This document shows positions 1 through 7,683 of a DNA stretch of 64,000 nt, piece after piece (position 1 is the first letter of the stretch; the number at the start of each line of letters is the position of its first letter). The stretch is taken from positions 62,001 through 126,000 of the forward strand of contig NZ_AUHJ01000012.1 in the NCBI RefSeq assembly GCF_000423125.1, written 5' to 3'. Source of the stretch: Haliea salexigens DSM 19537 (GTDB lineage: Bacteria > Pseudomonadota > Gammaproteobacteria > Pseudomonadales > Halieaceae). The notes under the pieces are model-generated. The model was given only the letters and a program-made list of their open reading frames with translations. It made no database searches and had not been told where the DNA came from. Both the position numbers and the translations under genes were made by a program.

Positions 1-379
1 GGTCTGTGTTGGTGAAACCCGGGACGAGCGTGAGGCTGGTGAGGCCGAATATACAGTGGCGCGACAGTTACAGGGTGCGCTGCGCGGACAGGCGAGCCTG
101 CACAGCCTGGTTATCGCCTACGAGCCAGTCTGGGCGATAGGTACCGGGTTGACGGCCACGCCCGAACAGGCGCAGGCCATGCACGCGTTCATCCGCGGCC
201 AGCTGGAAGCGTTGCCGGGGCTTGACGCCGCGGCAGTCCGCGTGGTGTACGGCGGTAGCGTGAAGCCGGACAACGCAGCAGAGTTGTTTGCGCAGGACGA
301 TATCGACGGCGCGCTGGTCGGTGGTGCATCGCTCGACGCACAGGATTTTCAGGCGATTGTTGCCGCAGCACAGGGCTGA
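1..379 (+). CDS. tpiA: Triose-phosphate isomerase, C-terminal part
   Basis: Glycolytic enzyme interconverting dihydroxyacetone phosphate and glyceraldehyde 3-phosphate in the cytoplasm. The reading frame is open from base 2, so the gene starts upstream of the window and about 125 residues are visible. The CVGET segment at the very start, the catalytic-glutamate motif [11 protein letters not shown] and the phosphate-binding [10 protein letters not shown] segment are all typical of TpiA. An internal GTG at 56 is not the real start. It is followed by secG, the usual order in Pseudomonas-like gammaproteobacteria. Confidence 0.96.
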   Translation, partial: VCVGETRDEREAGEAEYTVARQLQGALRGQASLHSLVIAYEPVWAIGTGLTATPEQAQAMHAFIRGQLEALPGLDAAAVRVVYGGSVKPDNAAELFAQDDIDGALVGGASLDAQDFQAIVAAAQG

Positions 380-423
380 CAAACGCAATACAGACGTGTA
401 GAGCCCGGGTGGGCAAGGGTGTT

Positions 424-795
424 ATGGAACAGATAATTCTGATCGTTCATTTGCTGATCGCGCTGGCTATCATCGGCCTGATCATGCTGCAGCAGGGCAA
501 GGGAGCGGACGTTGGCGCTTCATTCGGTGCCGGCGCCTCGCAGACGCTGTTTGGCAGTGCCGGCAGCAGTAATGTACTGACCAAGTCAACCGCTTGGCTG
601 GTCGTGCTGTTCTTCGCCACCAGCTTTGGCCTGGCCATGCTGGCCAGCCAGAAAACCCAGGTGGTGGACGACCTGGATCTGGTCATACCCGCCGCGGAGG
701 AAAGGATGGCGCCAGTACTGGATTCCGACCTGCCAACTGTGGATAATGCCGAGCCGGCAGCCGAGGCTGCTGCAGGCGACGTGCCGGAACTGTAA
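424..795 (+). CDS. secG: Preprotein translocase subunit SecG
   Basis: Small inner-membrane subunit of the SecYEG channel that stimulates protein export. Two hydrophobic segments (about residues 3-22 and 54-73) flank the conserved GKGADVGASFGAGASQT loop. I take the ATG at 424, because MEQIILIVHLLIA is the normal family N-terminus; an in-frame GTG at 409 would only add five residues. The acidic, Ala/Pro-rich tail after residue 75 is variable in this family. The gene lies between tpiA and tRNA-Leu. Confidence 0.95.
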   Translation: MEQIILIVHLLIALAIIGLIMLQQGKGADVGASFGAGASQTLFGSAGSSNVLTKSTAWLVVLFFATSFGLAMLASQKTQVVDDLDLVIPAAEERMAPVLDSDLPTVDNAEPAAEAAAGDVPEL

Positions 796-815
796 ACCGG
801 TCGCGCAACGTTTTT

Positions 816-901
816 GCCGAAGTGGTGGAATTGGTAGACACGCCATCTTGAGGGGGTGGTGAGCATAGCTCGTGCGGGTTCAAGTCCCGCCTTCGGCACC
901 A
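816..901 (+). tRNA. tRNA-Leu (anticodon GAG)
   Basis: Cloverleaf with GCCGAAG/CTTCGGC acceptor stem, the class II long variable arm expected of tRNA-Leu, a GGTTCAAGTCC T-arm and an encoded CCA end. The anticodon loop TTGAGGG gives GAG. It follows secG directly, as leuU does in E. coli. Confidence 0.96.
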
Positions 902-936
902 AGTTGATGTTCAGGAGTGATCCGGAATGTCCTGAG

Positions 937-962
937 AGCCTGGCACTTTGCCGGGCTTTTTT
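937..962 (+). terminator. Rho-independent terminator after tRNA-Leu
   Basis: A 9-bp stem (AGCCTGGCA/TGCCGGGCT, one G-T pair) with a CTT loop is followed directly by a T-run. It ends the tpiA-secG-tRNA-Leu transcript and isolates the accessory block downstream. Confidence 0.9.
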
Positions 963-1125
963 GTGCCTGTCGTTCCTGCGTTCGCCTTCGTTTCACACGT
1001 GTTGCGCTGTGCCGCCAGCCACGCGGTGCGGTCGAATAGGGTCATGTAAACCAGTGTGGTAGTGTATTGAGGGTTCGGCTTGCCGGGGGGTGTTGCAGTG
1101 GATGACAACGGTTTTCGACTCCGCA

Positions 1126-1177
1126 GGGTGTCGGGGCACACCCGGACCGATGGGGTCCAGGGGCGGCCGTGGTCCGC
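1126..1177 (+). promoter_or_regulatory. Three tandem hairpins in the leader of the ClC gene
   Basis: Back-to-back inverted repeats lie just before the ribosome binding site (AAGGAG, 1181-1186). They are GGGTGT/ACACCC (126-131/138-143 past 1000), GGACC/GGTCC (144-148/154-158) and GCGG/CCGC (163-166/174-177). The rest of the 963-1196 gap shows no gene. This could be a structured regulatory leader; I do not recognise it as a known riboswitch, including the fluoride class. Confidence 0.4.
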
Positions 1178-1196
1178 ACAAAGGAGAGCGTAGCCG

Positions 1197-2984
1197 ATGC
1201 TCAGGCGTAGCAGCCAAGTCAAGGACAAGCTTTCAACACATTTCGGCAGCCGCCTCTCCAACGGAGAGGGTGTGCTGCAACTGGCCCTGCTGGGCCTGTT
1301 GTCGGGCATCGGAACAGGCGGGGTCATACTCCTCTTTCGCAGCGCCATCGAATGGCCACTTGAGCACTTCTTGCCAGGTGCCGACAGCGAGGCCTTTGAG
1401 CAGCTGGGCCACGTGGCGCGCATGTTGCTGCCGCTGGCGGGTGCCGTGGGGCTTGGTCTGTTACTGCACTTCCTGTCGGTGAGCGACCGTCGGGTGGGTG
1501 TTGCGCACGTGATGCACCGGCTGAATTACCATCAGGGCTACATTCAGTTGCGTGGCGCAGTGATCCAGTTTCTGCTCGGGGTGGGTACCGTGATCACCGG
1601 GCAGTCCGCCGGGCGAGAGGGGCCGGCGGTGCACCTGGGTGCAGCATTCTCGAGCCAGCTCGGCCAGTGGCTGCGCCTGCCCAACAACAGCATTCGTACG
1701 CTGGTGGCTTGCGGCGTTGCCGCGGCTATTGCGGCGTCCTTCGACACGCCGATTGCCGGTGTGATCTTCGCCATGGAAGTGGTGATGATGGAATACACCA
1801 TCGGCGTATTTACACCGGTGATTCTGGCGGCAGTGAGTGCCGCGGTATTGACGCGGGCCGTCTACGGTGCGGAGCCGGCCTTCGAAGTACCACTGGTAAC
1901 GCTGCAATCCCTGCTGGAGCTTCCCTGGATCCTGCTTGTGGCAGCCCTGATCGGGGTCGCGGCGGCGCTTTTTATCCAGCTGATCGAGGCGGCGGGGCGC
2001 TTTGATCACCGCCCGATTCTGCTGCGCCTGCTGATGGCCGGCCTGTTCATGGTGCCGTTTGCGCTGCTGGTCCCGGAGGTGATGGGTATCGGCTACGATA
2101 CGGTAGAGCAGACCATCAACGGGCAGCTCGCACTCTGGGTGCTGCTGGGTGTCGGTTTGGCGAAACTGGTGGCGACCGGTGTCAGTGTGGGCCTCGGCAT
2201 GCCCAGCAGCATCATTGGCCCCACGCTGGTAACCGGGGCCACTCTCGGGGGCGCTTTGGGGTTGGTGGGTGCCGCACTCATGCCTGAACAGGCATCCACT
2301 GTGGGGTTCTACGCCATGCTGGGCATGGGCGCGATGATGGGCGCGGTATTGCAAGCCCCCCTTGCCGCGCTCATGGCCTTGCTGGAGTTCACGCACAACC
2401 CGCACATCATCATGCCAGGCATGCTGGCCATCACCGTGGCCAGCCTGGTGACCAGCGAGGTGTTTGGCAAGAAGGCGGTGTTCCAGAGCATGCTGAAGGC
2501 CCAGGGCCTGAGCTATGACGCCTCACCGGTGACGCAGGCGCTGCGGCGCGTGGGCGTAGGTGCCATCATGGAATGCAGTGTCAAGGTCGCGCCGCGTATG
2601 CTGGAGGGGGAGAGCATTGCCGGGTTGCTGGCGGCGGGCACGCGCTGGGTGTTGGTGGAAGGCAGCAAGGGCCCGGTATCGCTGCTGCTGACGGCGGACC
2701 TCGCGCGGTTTGTAGAGCAGCGCGAGTCGGAGGCGCGGGAGCGCGGCGAGCCGGCTGCGGTCGAGGCAGCGGTCGACCTGATGGCGATTCCGGCCAAGCG
2801 GCAGGATGTATCGGCGGTGTCCTACCAGGCCACGCTGGAGGAGGCGCTGCAGACCTTCGAACGTACGGGTGCCGAGGTGCTTTACGTGCGCCAGTATCTC
2901 TCATACGGCATTGTGCGCATTGCGGGCGTGCTGCATCGGGCGGATATCGACAGCTACTACCAGGCGGGTGTTGTACGCGTCTAA
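1197..2984 (+). CDS. ClC-family chloride channel/transporter
   Basis: Inner-membrane ClC anion protein of 595 residues. It carries the GREGP motif with the gating glutamate at residue 141, a Pro-containing helix segment SFDTPIAGVIFAME (181-194), and a GMPSSIIGP anion-site segment. The position matching the internal proton glutamate of E. coli ClC (E203) is valine here (V195 after E194), as in vertebrate ClC channels, so a channel-like rather than H+-coupled mechanism is possible. The C-terminal 150 residues resemble a degenerate CBS-type cytosolic domain. The start is ATG with AAGGAG ten bases upstream. It is transcribed alone, with a TonB receptor following at 3081. Confidence 0.9.
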   Translation: MLRRSSQVKDKLSTHFGSRLSNGEGVLQLALLGLLSGIGTGGVILLFRSAIEWPLEHFLPGADSEAFEQLGHVARMLLPLAGAVGLGLLLHFLSVSDRRVGVAHVMHRLNYHQGYIQLRGAVIQFLLGVGTVITGQSAGREGPAVHLGAAFSSQLGQWLRLPNNSIRTLVACGVAAAIAASFDTPIAGVIFAMEVVMMEYTIGVFTPVILAAVSAAVLTRAVYGAEPAFEVPLVTLQSLLELPWILLVAALIGVAAALFIQLIEAAGRFDHRPILLRLLMAGLFMVPFALLVPEVMGIGYDTVEQTINGQLALWVLLGVGLAKLVATGVSVGLGMPSSIIGPTLVTGATLGGALGLVGAALMPEQASTVGFYAMLGMGAMMGAVLQAPLAALMALLEFTHNPHIIMPGMLAITVASLVTSEVFGKKAVFQSMLKAQGLSYDASPVTQALRRVGVGAIMECSVKVAPRMLEGESIAGLLAAGTRWVLVEGSKGPVSLLLTADLARFVEQRESEARERGEPAAVEAAVDLMAIPAKRQDVSAVSYQATLEEALQTFERTGAEVLYVRQYLSYGIVRIAGVLHRADIDSYYQAGVVRV

Positions 2985-3080
2985 CGCATTTGGGGTATGC
3001 GGCGGCCGCAGCAAGCGGCTAGGGTGGTGGCGCTACGAGTGTTAGCTTTCAACATCTCGATAATAAAGGGATCGTCAGCC

Positions 3081-5378
3081 ATGAAAAAAATTGCATCTGT
3101 ACCCGCACACCATCATTTCCCGAAAATGCTGCTTGCCGCAGCCGTGCTGGCCACCAGCCAGGCGCAGGCCCAGGGGCTTGAGGAAGTGGTGGTAACCGCC
3201 CAGAAACGTGAACAGTCGCTGCAGGATGCACCGATTGCCATCACTGCGTTTGGCCAGTATGAGCTGGAGCAGCGTGGCATTCGCGACCTCGTCGATCTCG
3301 GCACCATAGCGCCCAACGTCAAGGTGGCACCGCTGCCGTCCAACACCGCCAAGGCAACAGTGGCCATTCGCGGCTCGGTGACCTCGAACCCGGGCATCTA
3401 CTGGGAACCCACGGTGGGTATCTACCTCGACGGCGCGTATGTCGGCAAATTTTCCGGCAACGTGTTCAAGCTGGCCGAAGTGGAGCGCATCGAAATACTG
3501 CGCGGCCCGCAGGGCACCCTGTTTGGCCGTAACACGTCGGGCGGTGCGGTCAACGTGGTTACGCAGAAGCCTACCGGCGAATTGGGCGGTCGCCTGCGCG
3601 CCGGGGTGGGTAACTTTGGCTACACCGAGATTGACGGCAGCCTGAACCTGCCGCAGCTCGATCTGGGTGGCGCAGGTAATCTGAAAAGCCGCGTCAGCCT
3701 GTCCTGGGATGACCGCGACGGTTTTTATGACAACGTTGCGGCCGCGCCCGGCACCACCATCACCCACCCCTTTACCGGCCAGCCGATTCCGGCCAACCCA
3801 CCCGGCGCGGAAGATGAGCAGAATGCAGCCTCGAGCACCGTGGGCCGCCTGGACCTGCTCTGGGATGTCAGCGACCGCTTTTCCGTGCGCTACTCGCTGG
3901 ATGAGGTTGACGTCGAGAACACCCCCGGCAAGCCACAGTTCACCAGCTTTGACCCCACCAGCCTTGTATTCGGCTTCCCGCTGCCGGGTGACCTCGCCCA
4001 GTTTCTTACCAGCGAGACCGATAACCTCGAGGCAAACAGCATTGATGCGGATGTCTACGAAGAATTCGATTCCACCAGCAATACGCTGACTATGGACTAT
4101 GATCTTGGCTCCGCCGGCATCCTGGGTGATGCATCGGTCAAGTATGTGTACAACCACCGCGATCTGAGCTTTGCCCAGAGCCTGGACAACGATGGCACGC
4201 CCTTCGGCCTGTTCCATTCCGCGATTGAGGAAGAGTACACGCAGCAGTCCCACGAGGTGCAGCTCACCGGGTCTCATGAACGGGTGAACTATGTCATGGG
4301 GCTTTACTATTTCGAGGAAGATGCGGACGTCTATAACCCCCTGCAGCCGCTGAATTCCTTCTTCGGGCCGCTGTTGTCGCGCAATGCCTACGGTCTGGAG
4401 TCCGAGCAGTTTGCCGTCTACGGACAGGCGGATTGGCGCCCACCGGTGCTGGATGATCGCCTCACCATCACCGCGGGCATTCGCTGGACGGAAGAAGAGA
4501 AGTCGGTCTATATCGACCATCCCAACGACAATCCGCCCTTCGCCGGCGAAAACACTGACGATTACAGCAACGTAGCGCCCACGCTGATCTTCAGCTATGA
4601 ATTCACCGATGAATTCAATGCCTACGCCAAGTACGCCAAGGGCTGGAAAGCGGGTGGCTTCAACGGTGAAGCGGGCAGCATTGAGGACTTCAACGTCGGC
4701 TTTGACCCGGAAGAAATCGACTCCTATGAGATCGGCTTCAAGAGCCGCTGGCTGGACAACACCCTGCAGCTGAACGGCGCAGCGTTCTATAACGATGAGT
4801 CTGATATCCAGCTGTCCGTGTTCATTCCCCGCGATGGCGGCGTGGCCTCGGTTATCGAGAACGCCGGTGAGTCAGTGAAGCAGGGTCTTGAGCTGGAAGT
4901 GGTGTACATGCCCAATGCGGATCTCATGCTGAGTGCAAACTACGGCTACCTGGATTCCGAGTTCACCGAGTTCCTGGAGTTCGACCCGGTTTTGGGTGAA
5001 ACCGTCGATGTGTCTGATGAGCGCTTCACGCAGTACACGCCCGAGCACACGGTAAACTTAAGCGTTGAGTACACCATGCTGCGCAGCGATTACGGCGACC
5101 TGCTGGGCCGCCTGGACTACAGCTACAACGATGAGTACACCCCGTACGTGAAGCCGGAGCAAAAGGCGGTTTCCGACATTGATGGCTACGGCACGCTGAA
5201 CGGTCGCCTCACCCTGATCAACATTCCGGTAGGCGATAATCAGCTGCAGGTGGCGCTGTGGGGCAAGAACCTGCTGGATGAGGAGTATCGGGTCAATACC
5301 GTACCCTTCGGTCCATTCACGGTGAGCTTCTTCGGCAACCCCCGCACCTATGGGTTGGAAGCGCAGTACACCTTCTGA
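3081..5378 (+). CDS. TonB-dependent outer-membrane receptor
   Basis: Ligand-gated outer-membrane beta-barrel, 765 residues. The ATG at 3081 gives a clean signal peptide (MKK start, hydrophobic core, cleavage near AQA). The TonB box region EEVVVTAQKRE and a plug domain with the LRGPQGTLFGRNTSGGAVN motif follow, and the protein ends in an aromatic residue (QYTF). The plug style is typical of the large proteobacterial family whose members take up varied organic substrates; the ligand cannot be read from sequence. The convergent LuxR-type regulator and the dioxygenase/amidohydrolase genes downstream suggest a shared catabolic role, as inference. Confidence 0.92.
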   Translation: MKKIASVPAHHHFPKMLLAAAVLATSQAQAQGLEEVVVTAQKREQSLQDAPIAITAFGQYELEQRGIRDLVDLGTIAPNVKVAPLPSNTAKATVAIRGSVTSNPGIYWEPTVGIYLDGAYVGKFSGNVFKLAEVERIEILRGPQGTLFGRNTSGGAVNVVTQKPTGELGGRLRAGVGNFGYTEIDGSLNLPQLDLGGAGNLKSRVSLSWDDRDGFYDNVAAAPGTTITHPFTGQPIPANPPGAEDEQNAASSTVGRLDLLWDVSDRFSVRYSLDEVDVENTPGKPQFTSFDPTSLVFGFPLPGDLAQFLTSETDNLEANSIDADVYEEFDSTSNTLTMDYDLGSAGILGDASVKYVYNHRDLSFAQSLDNDGTPFGLFHSAIEEEYTQQSHEVQLTGSHERVNYVMGLYYFEEDADVYNPLQPLNSFFGPLLSRNAYGLESEQFAVYGQADWRPPVLDDRLTITAGIRWTEEEKSVYIDHPNDNPPFAGENTDDYSNVAPTLIFSYEFTDEFNAYAKYAKGWKAGGFNGEAGSIEDFNVGFDPEEIDSYEIGFKSRWLDNTLQLNGAAFYNDESDIQLSVFIPRDGGVASVIENAGESVKQGLELEVVYMPNADLMLSANYGYLDSEFTEFLEFDPVLGETVDVSDERFTQYTPEHTVNLSVEYTMLRSDYGDLLGRLDYSYNDEYTPYVKPEQKAVSDIDGYGTLNGRLTLINIPVGDNQLQVALWGKNLLDEEYRVNTVPFGPFTVSFFGNPRTYGLEAQYTF

Positions 5379-5382
5379 TCCC

Positions 5383-5434
5383 TTCCGGTTCGGTTCGGCG
5401 ATGTTCGCATCGCTGGGCCGAACCGGAACGTTTT
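5383..5434. terminator. Bidirectional terminator between convergent genes
   Basis: Perfect 11-bp inverted repeat TTCCGGTTCGG/CCGAACCGGAA with a GGCGATG-type inner hairpin, followed by a TTTTC run. It sits between the stops of the TonB receptor (+) and the LuxR-type regulator (-) and is placed to serve both, though the T-run favours the + strand. Confidence 0.8.
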
Positions 5435-5436
5435 CT

Positions 5437-6549
5437 TTACTCTCCCCATATCTGCTGCGCAGTGCGCAGTACCTGAGCGACCAGTTGCGGTTGCCGGTTC
5501 ACCCCTGTTTTCGAAAAGATGGCAGTCAGTTGTGCTCGTGTCGTATGCCGTGAGCGCCCGAGGCTCGTGGATATTTCCGCAAGACTCTCGCCTGCAACCA
5601 GGCGCTTGGTCAGTACAGCTTCCGCCCTGGTCAGGGCGAACAACTCCATGAGCAGCTCCTCGGTAATGATGCGGGTGCCTGCGGGATCGCGGAACAGCAG
5701 CAACGTCGTGGCCGATGCGGTTTCTTCAATGCCCGGACGCGGCGCAATCCGCTTCAGCAGCACGCTCCACTGCTGTCCTGCCGGCCGTTTTATGTGCAAG
5801 GATTCGGGCTGTTGCGCAACATCGCCGCGAGTCAGCCGGCGCAACGCGGTGTGCAGCGCAGTATTGCTTTCAGGCGAACTGCACTGTAGGCGGTCCCCAC
5901 TGATCAGCAGCCCGTCCGCGTGTTGCAGTACCCGGTTTGCCAGCGGGTTAGTGGTGAGGACTTCTGCCCTGTCGCCAAGGACCATGGAGCCAATGGCCAG
6001 CTGGTCTTCTGTCGCATCAGAAATACTGAGCTGGTACTCACGCCTGGCAAGCCGCGCATAGATCGCGATGGCGGTGCGCAGCCAGGGTGTCAGGGCGGCC
6101 AGTTTCTGGCGGTCATCATCATTGAAGTGAGCCTGGCCCCGCACACGGGCGCAACGCAGGCGGAAGATCATGGCGGTTTCCGGTTCCTCCAGGTTGATGC
6201 CGATAAGATCATCTGTGTCGCCGTATTCCTGAATATAGGCGTAGAAGTTCGCGTGGTGACGCGTGAGTTCATGCCGGCTCATCATTTCGCTGAGTATGAC
6301 GATTTCGTCTCTGGGGATGTCAAGGAACGGTGTCTCCCGAAAGATACTGTTCTGCAGGAGCACAAGCGCGGCGGTATTGCTTTGGGTGGAAATCAGGACC
6401 CCGGGGTCTCCCTGTCTGGGCCTGCGCAGGACCATGGTGGCATGATGGCCGTCGAGGTAATGCTCCAACGCTTGCAGAAAACTCAGCCAGGGCGGCTCTT
6501 CCAGCAGGCTACTGAACAGGGTGGAAACCAGTGTGTCAGGCAAGCTCAT
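5437..6549 (-). CDS. LuxR-type HTH transcriptional regulator
   Basis: DNA-binding regulator of 370 residues. The C-terminal ~65 residues form a LuxR/GerE helix-turn-helix (FALTRAEAVLTKRLVAGES through GRSRHTTRAQLTAIFSKTGV). The N-terminal 300 residues look like a PAS-type sensory region without a receiver domain or obvious autoinducer site. It is divergent from the TauD-like dioxygenase gene and convergent with the TonB receptor, so control of these neighbours is plausible but inferred. Confidence 0.8.
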   Translation of the reverse strand: MSLPDTLVSTLFSSLLEEPPWLSFLQALEHYLDGHHATMVLRRPRQGDPGVLISTQSNTAALVLLQNSIFRETPFLDIPRDEIVILSEMMSRHELTRHHANFYAYIQEYGDTDDLIGINLEEPETAMIFRLRCARVRGQAHFNDDDRQKLAALTPWLRTAIAIYARLARREYQLSISDATEDQLAIGSMVLGDRAEVLTTNPLANRVLQHADGLLISGDRLQCSSPESNTALHTALRRLTRGDVAQQPESLHIKRPAGQQWSVLLKRIAPRPGIEETASATTLLLFRDPAGTRIITEELLMELFALTRAEAVLTKRLVAGESLAEISTSLGRSRHTTRAQLTAIFSKTGVNRQPQLVAQVLRTAQQIWGE

Positions 6550-6774
6550 TCGTGTTCTGCCCTCTGGGATTTTGTGCGCCGGTCGTTCTCGTAGCCTGGT
6601 GAGATGGTAACGCCTCGGGGCCTTGCTAGTGCATTTGTGTTATGCGGCGCGCGTCGGGCTGCGGGTATAGTGTGTTCACAGGCGTGGTCACGGCCGCGCC
6701 GATGCACATTCAATAATAGCGTTGAGCTGCGGAGATGGGTACCTCTGCCAGTGTGAACGCCAAGAGGTTGTATC
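6550..6774. promoter_or_regulatory. Divergent intergenic region, LuxR-type regulator / dioxygenase
   Basis: This 225 bp gap must hold the promoters of both divergent genes. I see TGTGTTCACA at 6671-6680 and an inverted partner TGTGAAC at 6752-6758, which could be operator half-sites, and TATAGT at 6665-6670 resembling a -10 box without a good -35 at normal spacing. AAGAGG ahead of 6775 is the likely ribosome binding site. Confidence 0.3.
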
Positions 6775-7683
6775 ATGGATTTCAGCGTTACTCCGCTATC
6801 CGGAGGAGTTGGTGTCGAGGTGCTGGGGCTTGATCCCGACAAGCATATTCCGGATGAATCTGCCCGCGCGCTGCGTGACCTCTGGTTGGATGCGGGTATT
6901 GTCCTGTTTCGCGGTATCGGTACTTCGCCGGAAGCGCTGTTGAGCATTTCACGCTGCCTGGGTGAGCTTGAACCCCATCCCATTGAACATTTTCGCCTGC
7001 AGGGCTATCCGGACCTCATTCTCCTGAGTAATGAGAAATCACTCACGGGCCCCGTGTATGAGTTTGACGGCGTGCCCACCTACGGGCGTATTCCCTGGCA
7101 CACGGACCTGGCATTTACCACCACTCCGAACGCGGGCGCCGTATTGCGCATGGTGCGCAACAGCGAGCACGGTGGGCAGACGGGCTGGATCGATACGGCG
7201 CTGGCCTACGATGCGCTGGATACCGCTACCAGGGAGCGCATCGAGGGGCTTGAGGCTCGCTATATTTTTTGCCCGGACCTGAGTGGCATGCGCTTCAACA
7301 AGCCCGGTGGAACGTTGCTGCAGGCTTCCATGAAAGACCTGCCCAGCTTCCCGCCGGTGGCGCACCCGCTGGTCTGGGTGCACCCGGAAACGGGCCGGCG
7401 CATTCTCAATATCAGCACGTTGAACATCCAGTGCATAGAAGGGCTGCCAGCAGCGGAGAGTAATGCGCTGATCGAAACCCTGGTGGCACACGCGTTGCAG
7501 CCGCGCTTCCAGTACGTTCACGCCTGGCAGAACAATGATGTGGTGGCGTGGGATAACCGCCGCACCATGCACATGGCGTTCGGGCATCCTGTGAGTGAAA
7601 CACGCATTGTGCAGCGCAGCACCCTTCGCGGTACGGTGAAAATGGGCAGAACAATCGACAGCGGTGAGGAGCAGACGGCATGA
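6775..7683 (+). CDS. TauD/TfdA-family Fe(II)/2-oxoglutarate dioxygenase
   Basis: Cytoplasmic oxygenase of 302 residues, probably hydroxylating a small acid or similar substrate with 2-oxoglutarate as cosubstrate. The iron triad is visible as H109-x-D111 (IPWHTDLAF) and H266 (DNRRTMH), with arginines at 277 and 281 suited to binding 2-oxoglutarate. Length matches the TauD/TfdA family. Its stop overlaps the start of the amidohydrolase by four bases (ATGA), so the two are translationally coupled and probably act in one catabolic route. Substrate unknown. Confidence 0.88.
   Translation: MDFSVTPLSGGVGVEVLGLDPDKHIPDESARALRDLWLDAGIVLFRGIGTSPEALLSISRCLGELEPHPIEHFRLQGYPDLILLSNEKSLTGPVYEFDGVPTYGRIPWHTDLAFTTTPNAGAVLRMVRNSEHGGQTGWIDTALAYDALDTATRERIEGLEARYIFCPDLSGMRFNKPGGTLLQASMKDLPSFPPVAHPLVWVHPETGRRILNISTLNIQCIEGLPAAESNALIETLVAHALQPRFQYVHAWQNNDVVAWDNRRTMHMAFGHPVSETRIVQRSTLRGTVKMGRTIDSGEEQTA

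Noticed and set aside
963-1196. Fluoride riboswitch upstream of the ClC gene
   Set aside because: GATG occurs in a hairpin loop, but the conserved pseudoknot segments of the fluoride class cannot be placed.
3075-4520. 481-residue minus-strand frame opposite the first TonB receptor
   Set aside because: The sense strand has signal peptide, TonB box, plug and terminal aromatic residue; the antisense has no family features.
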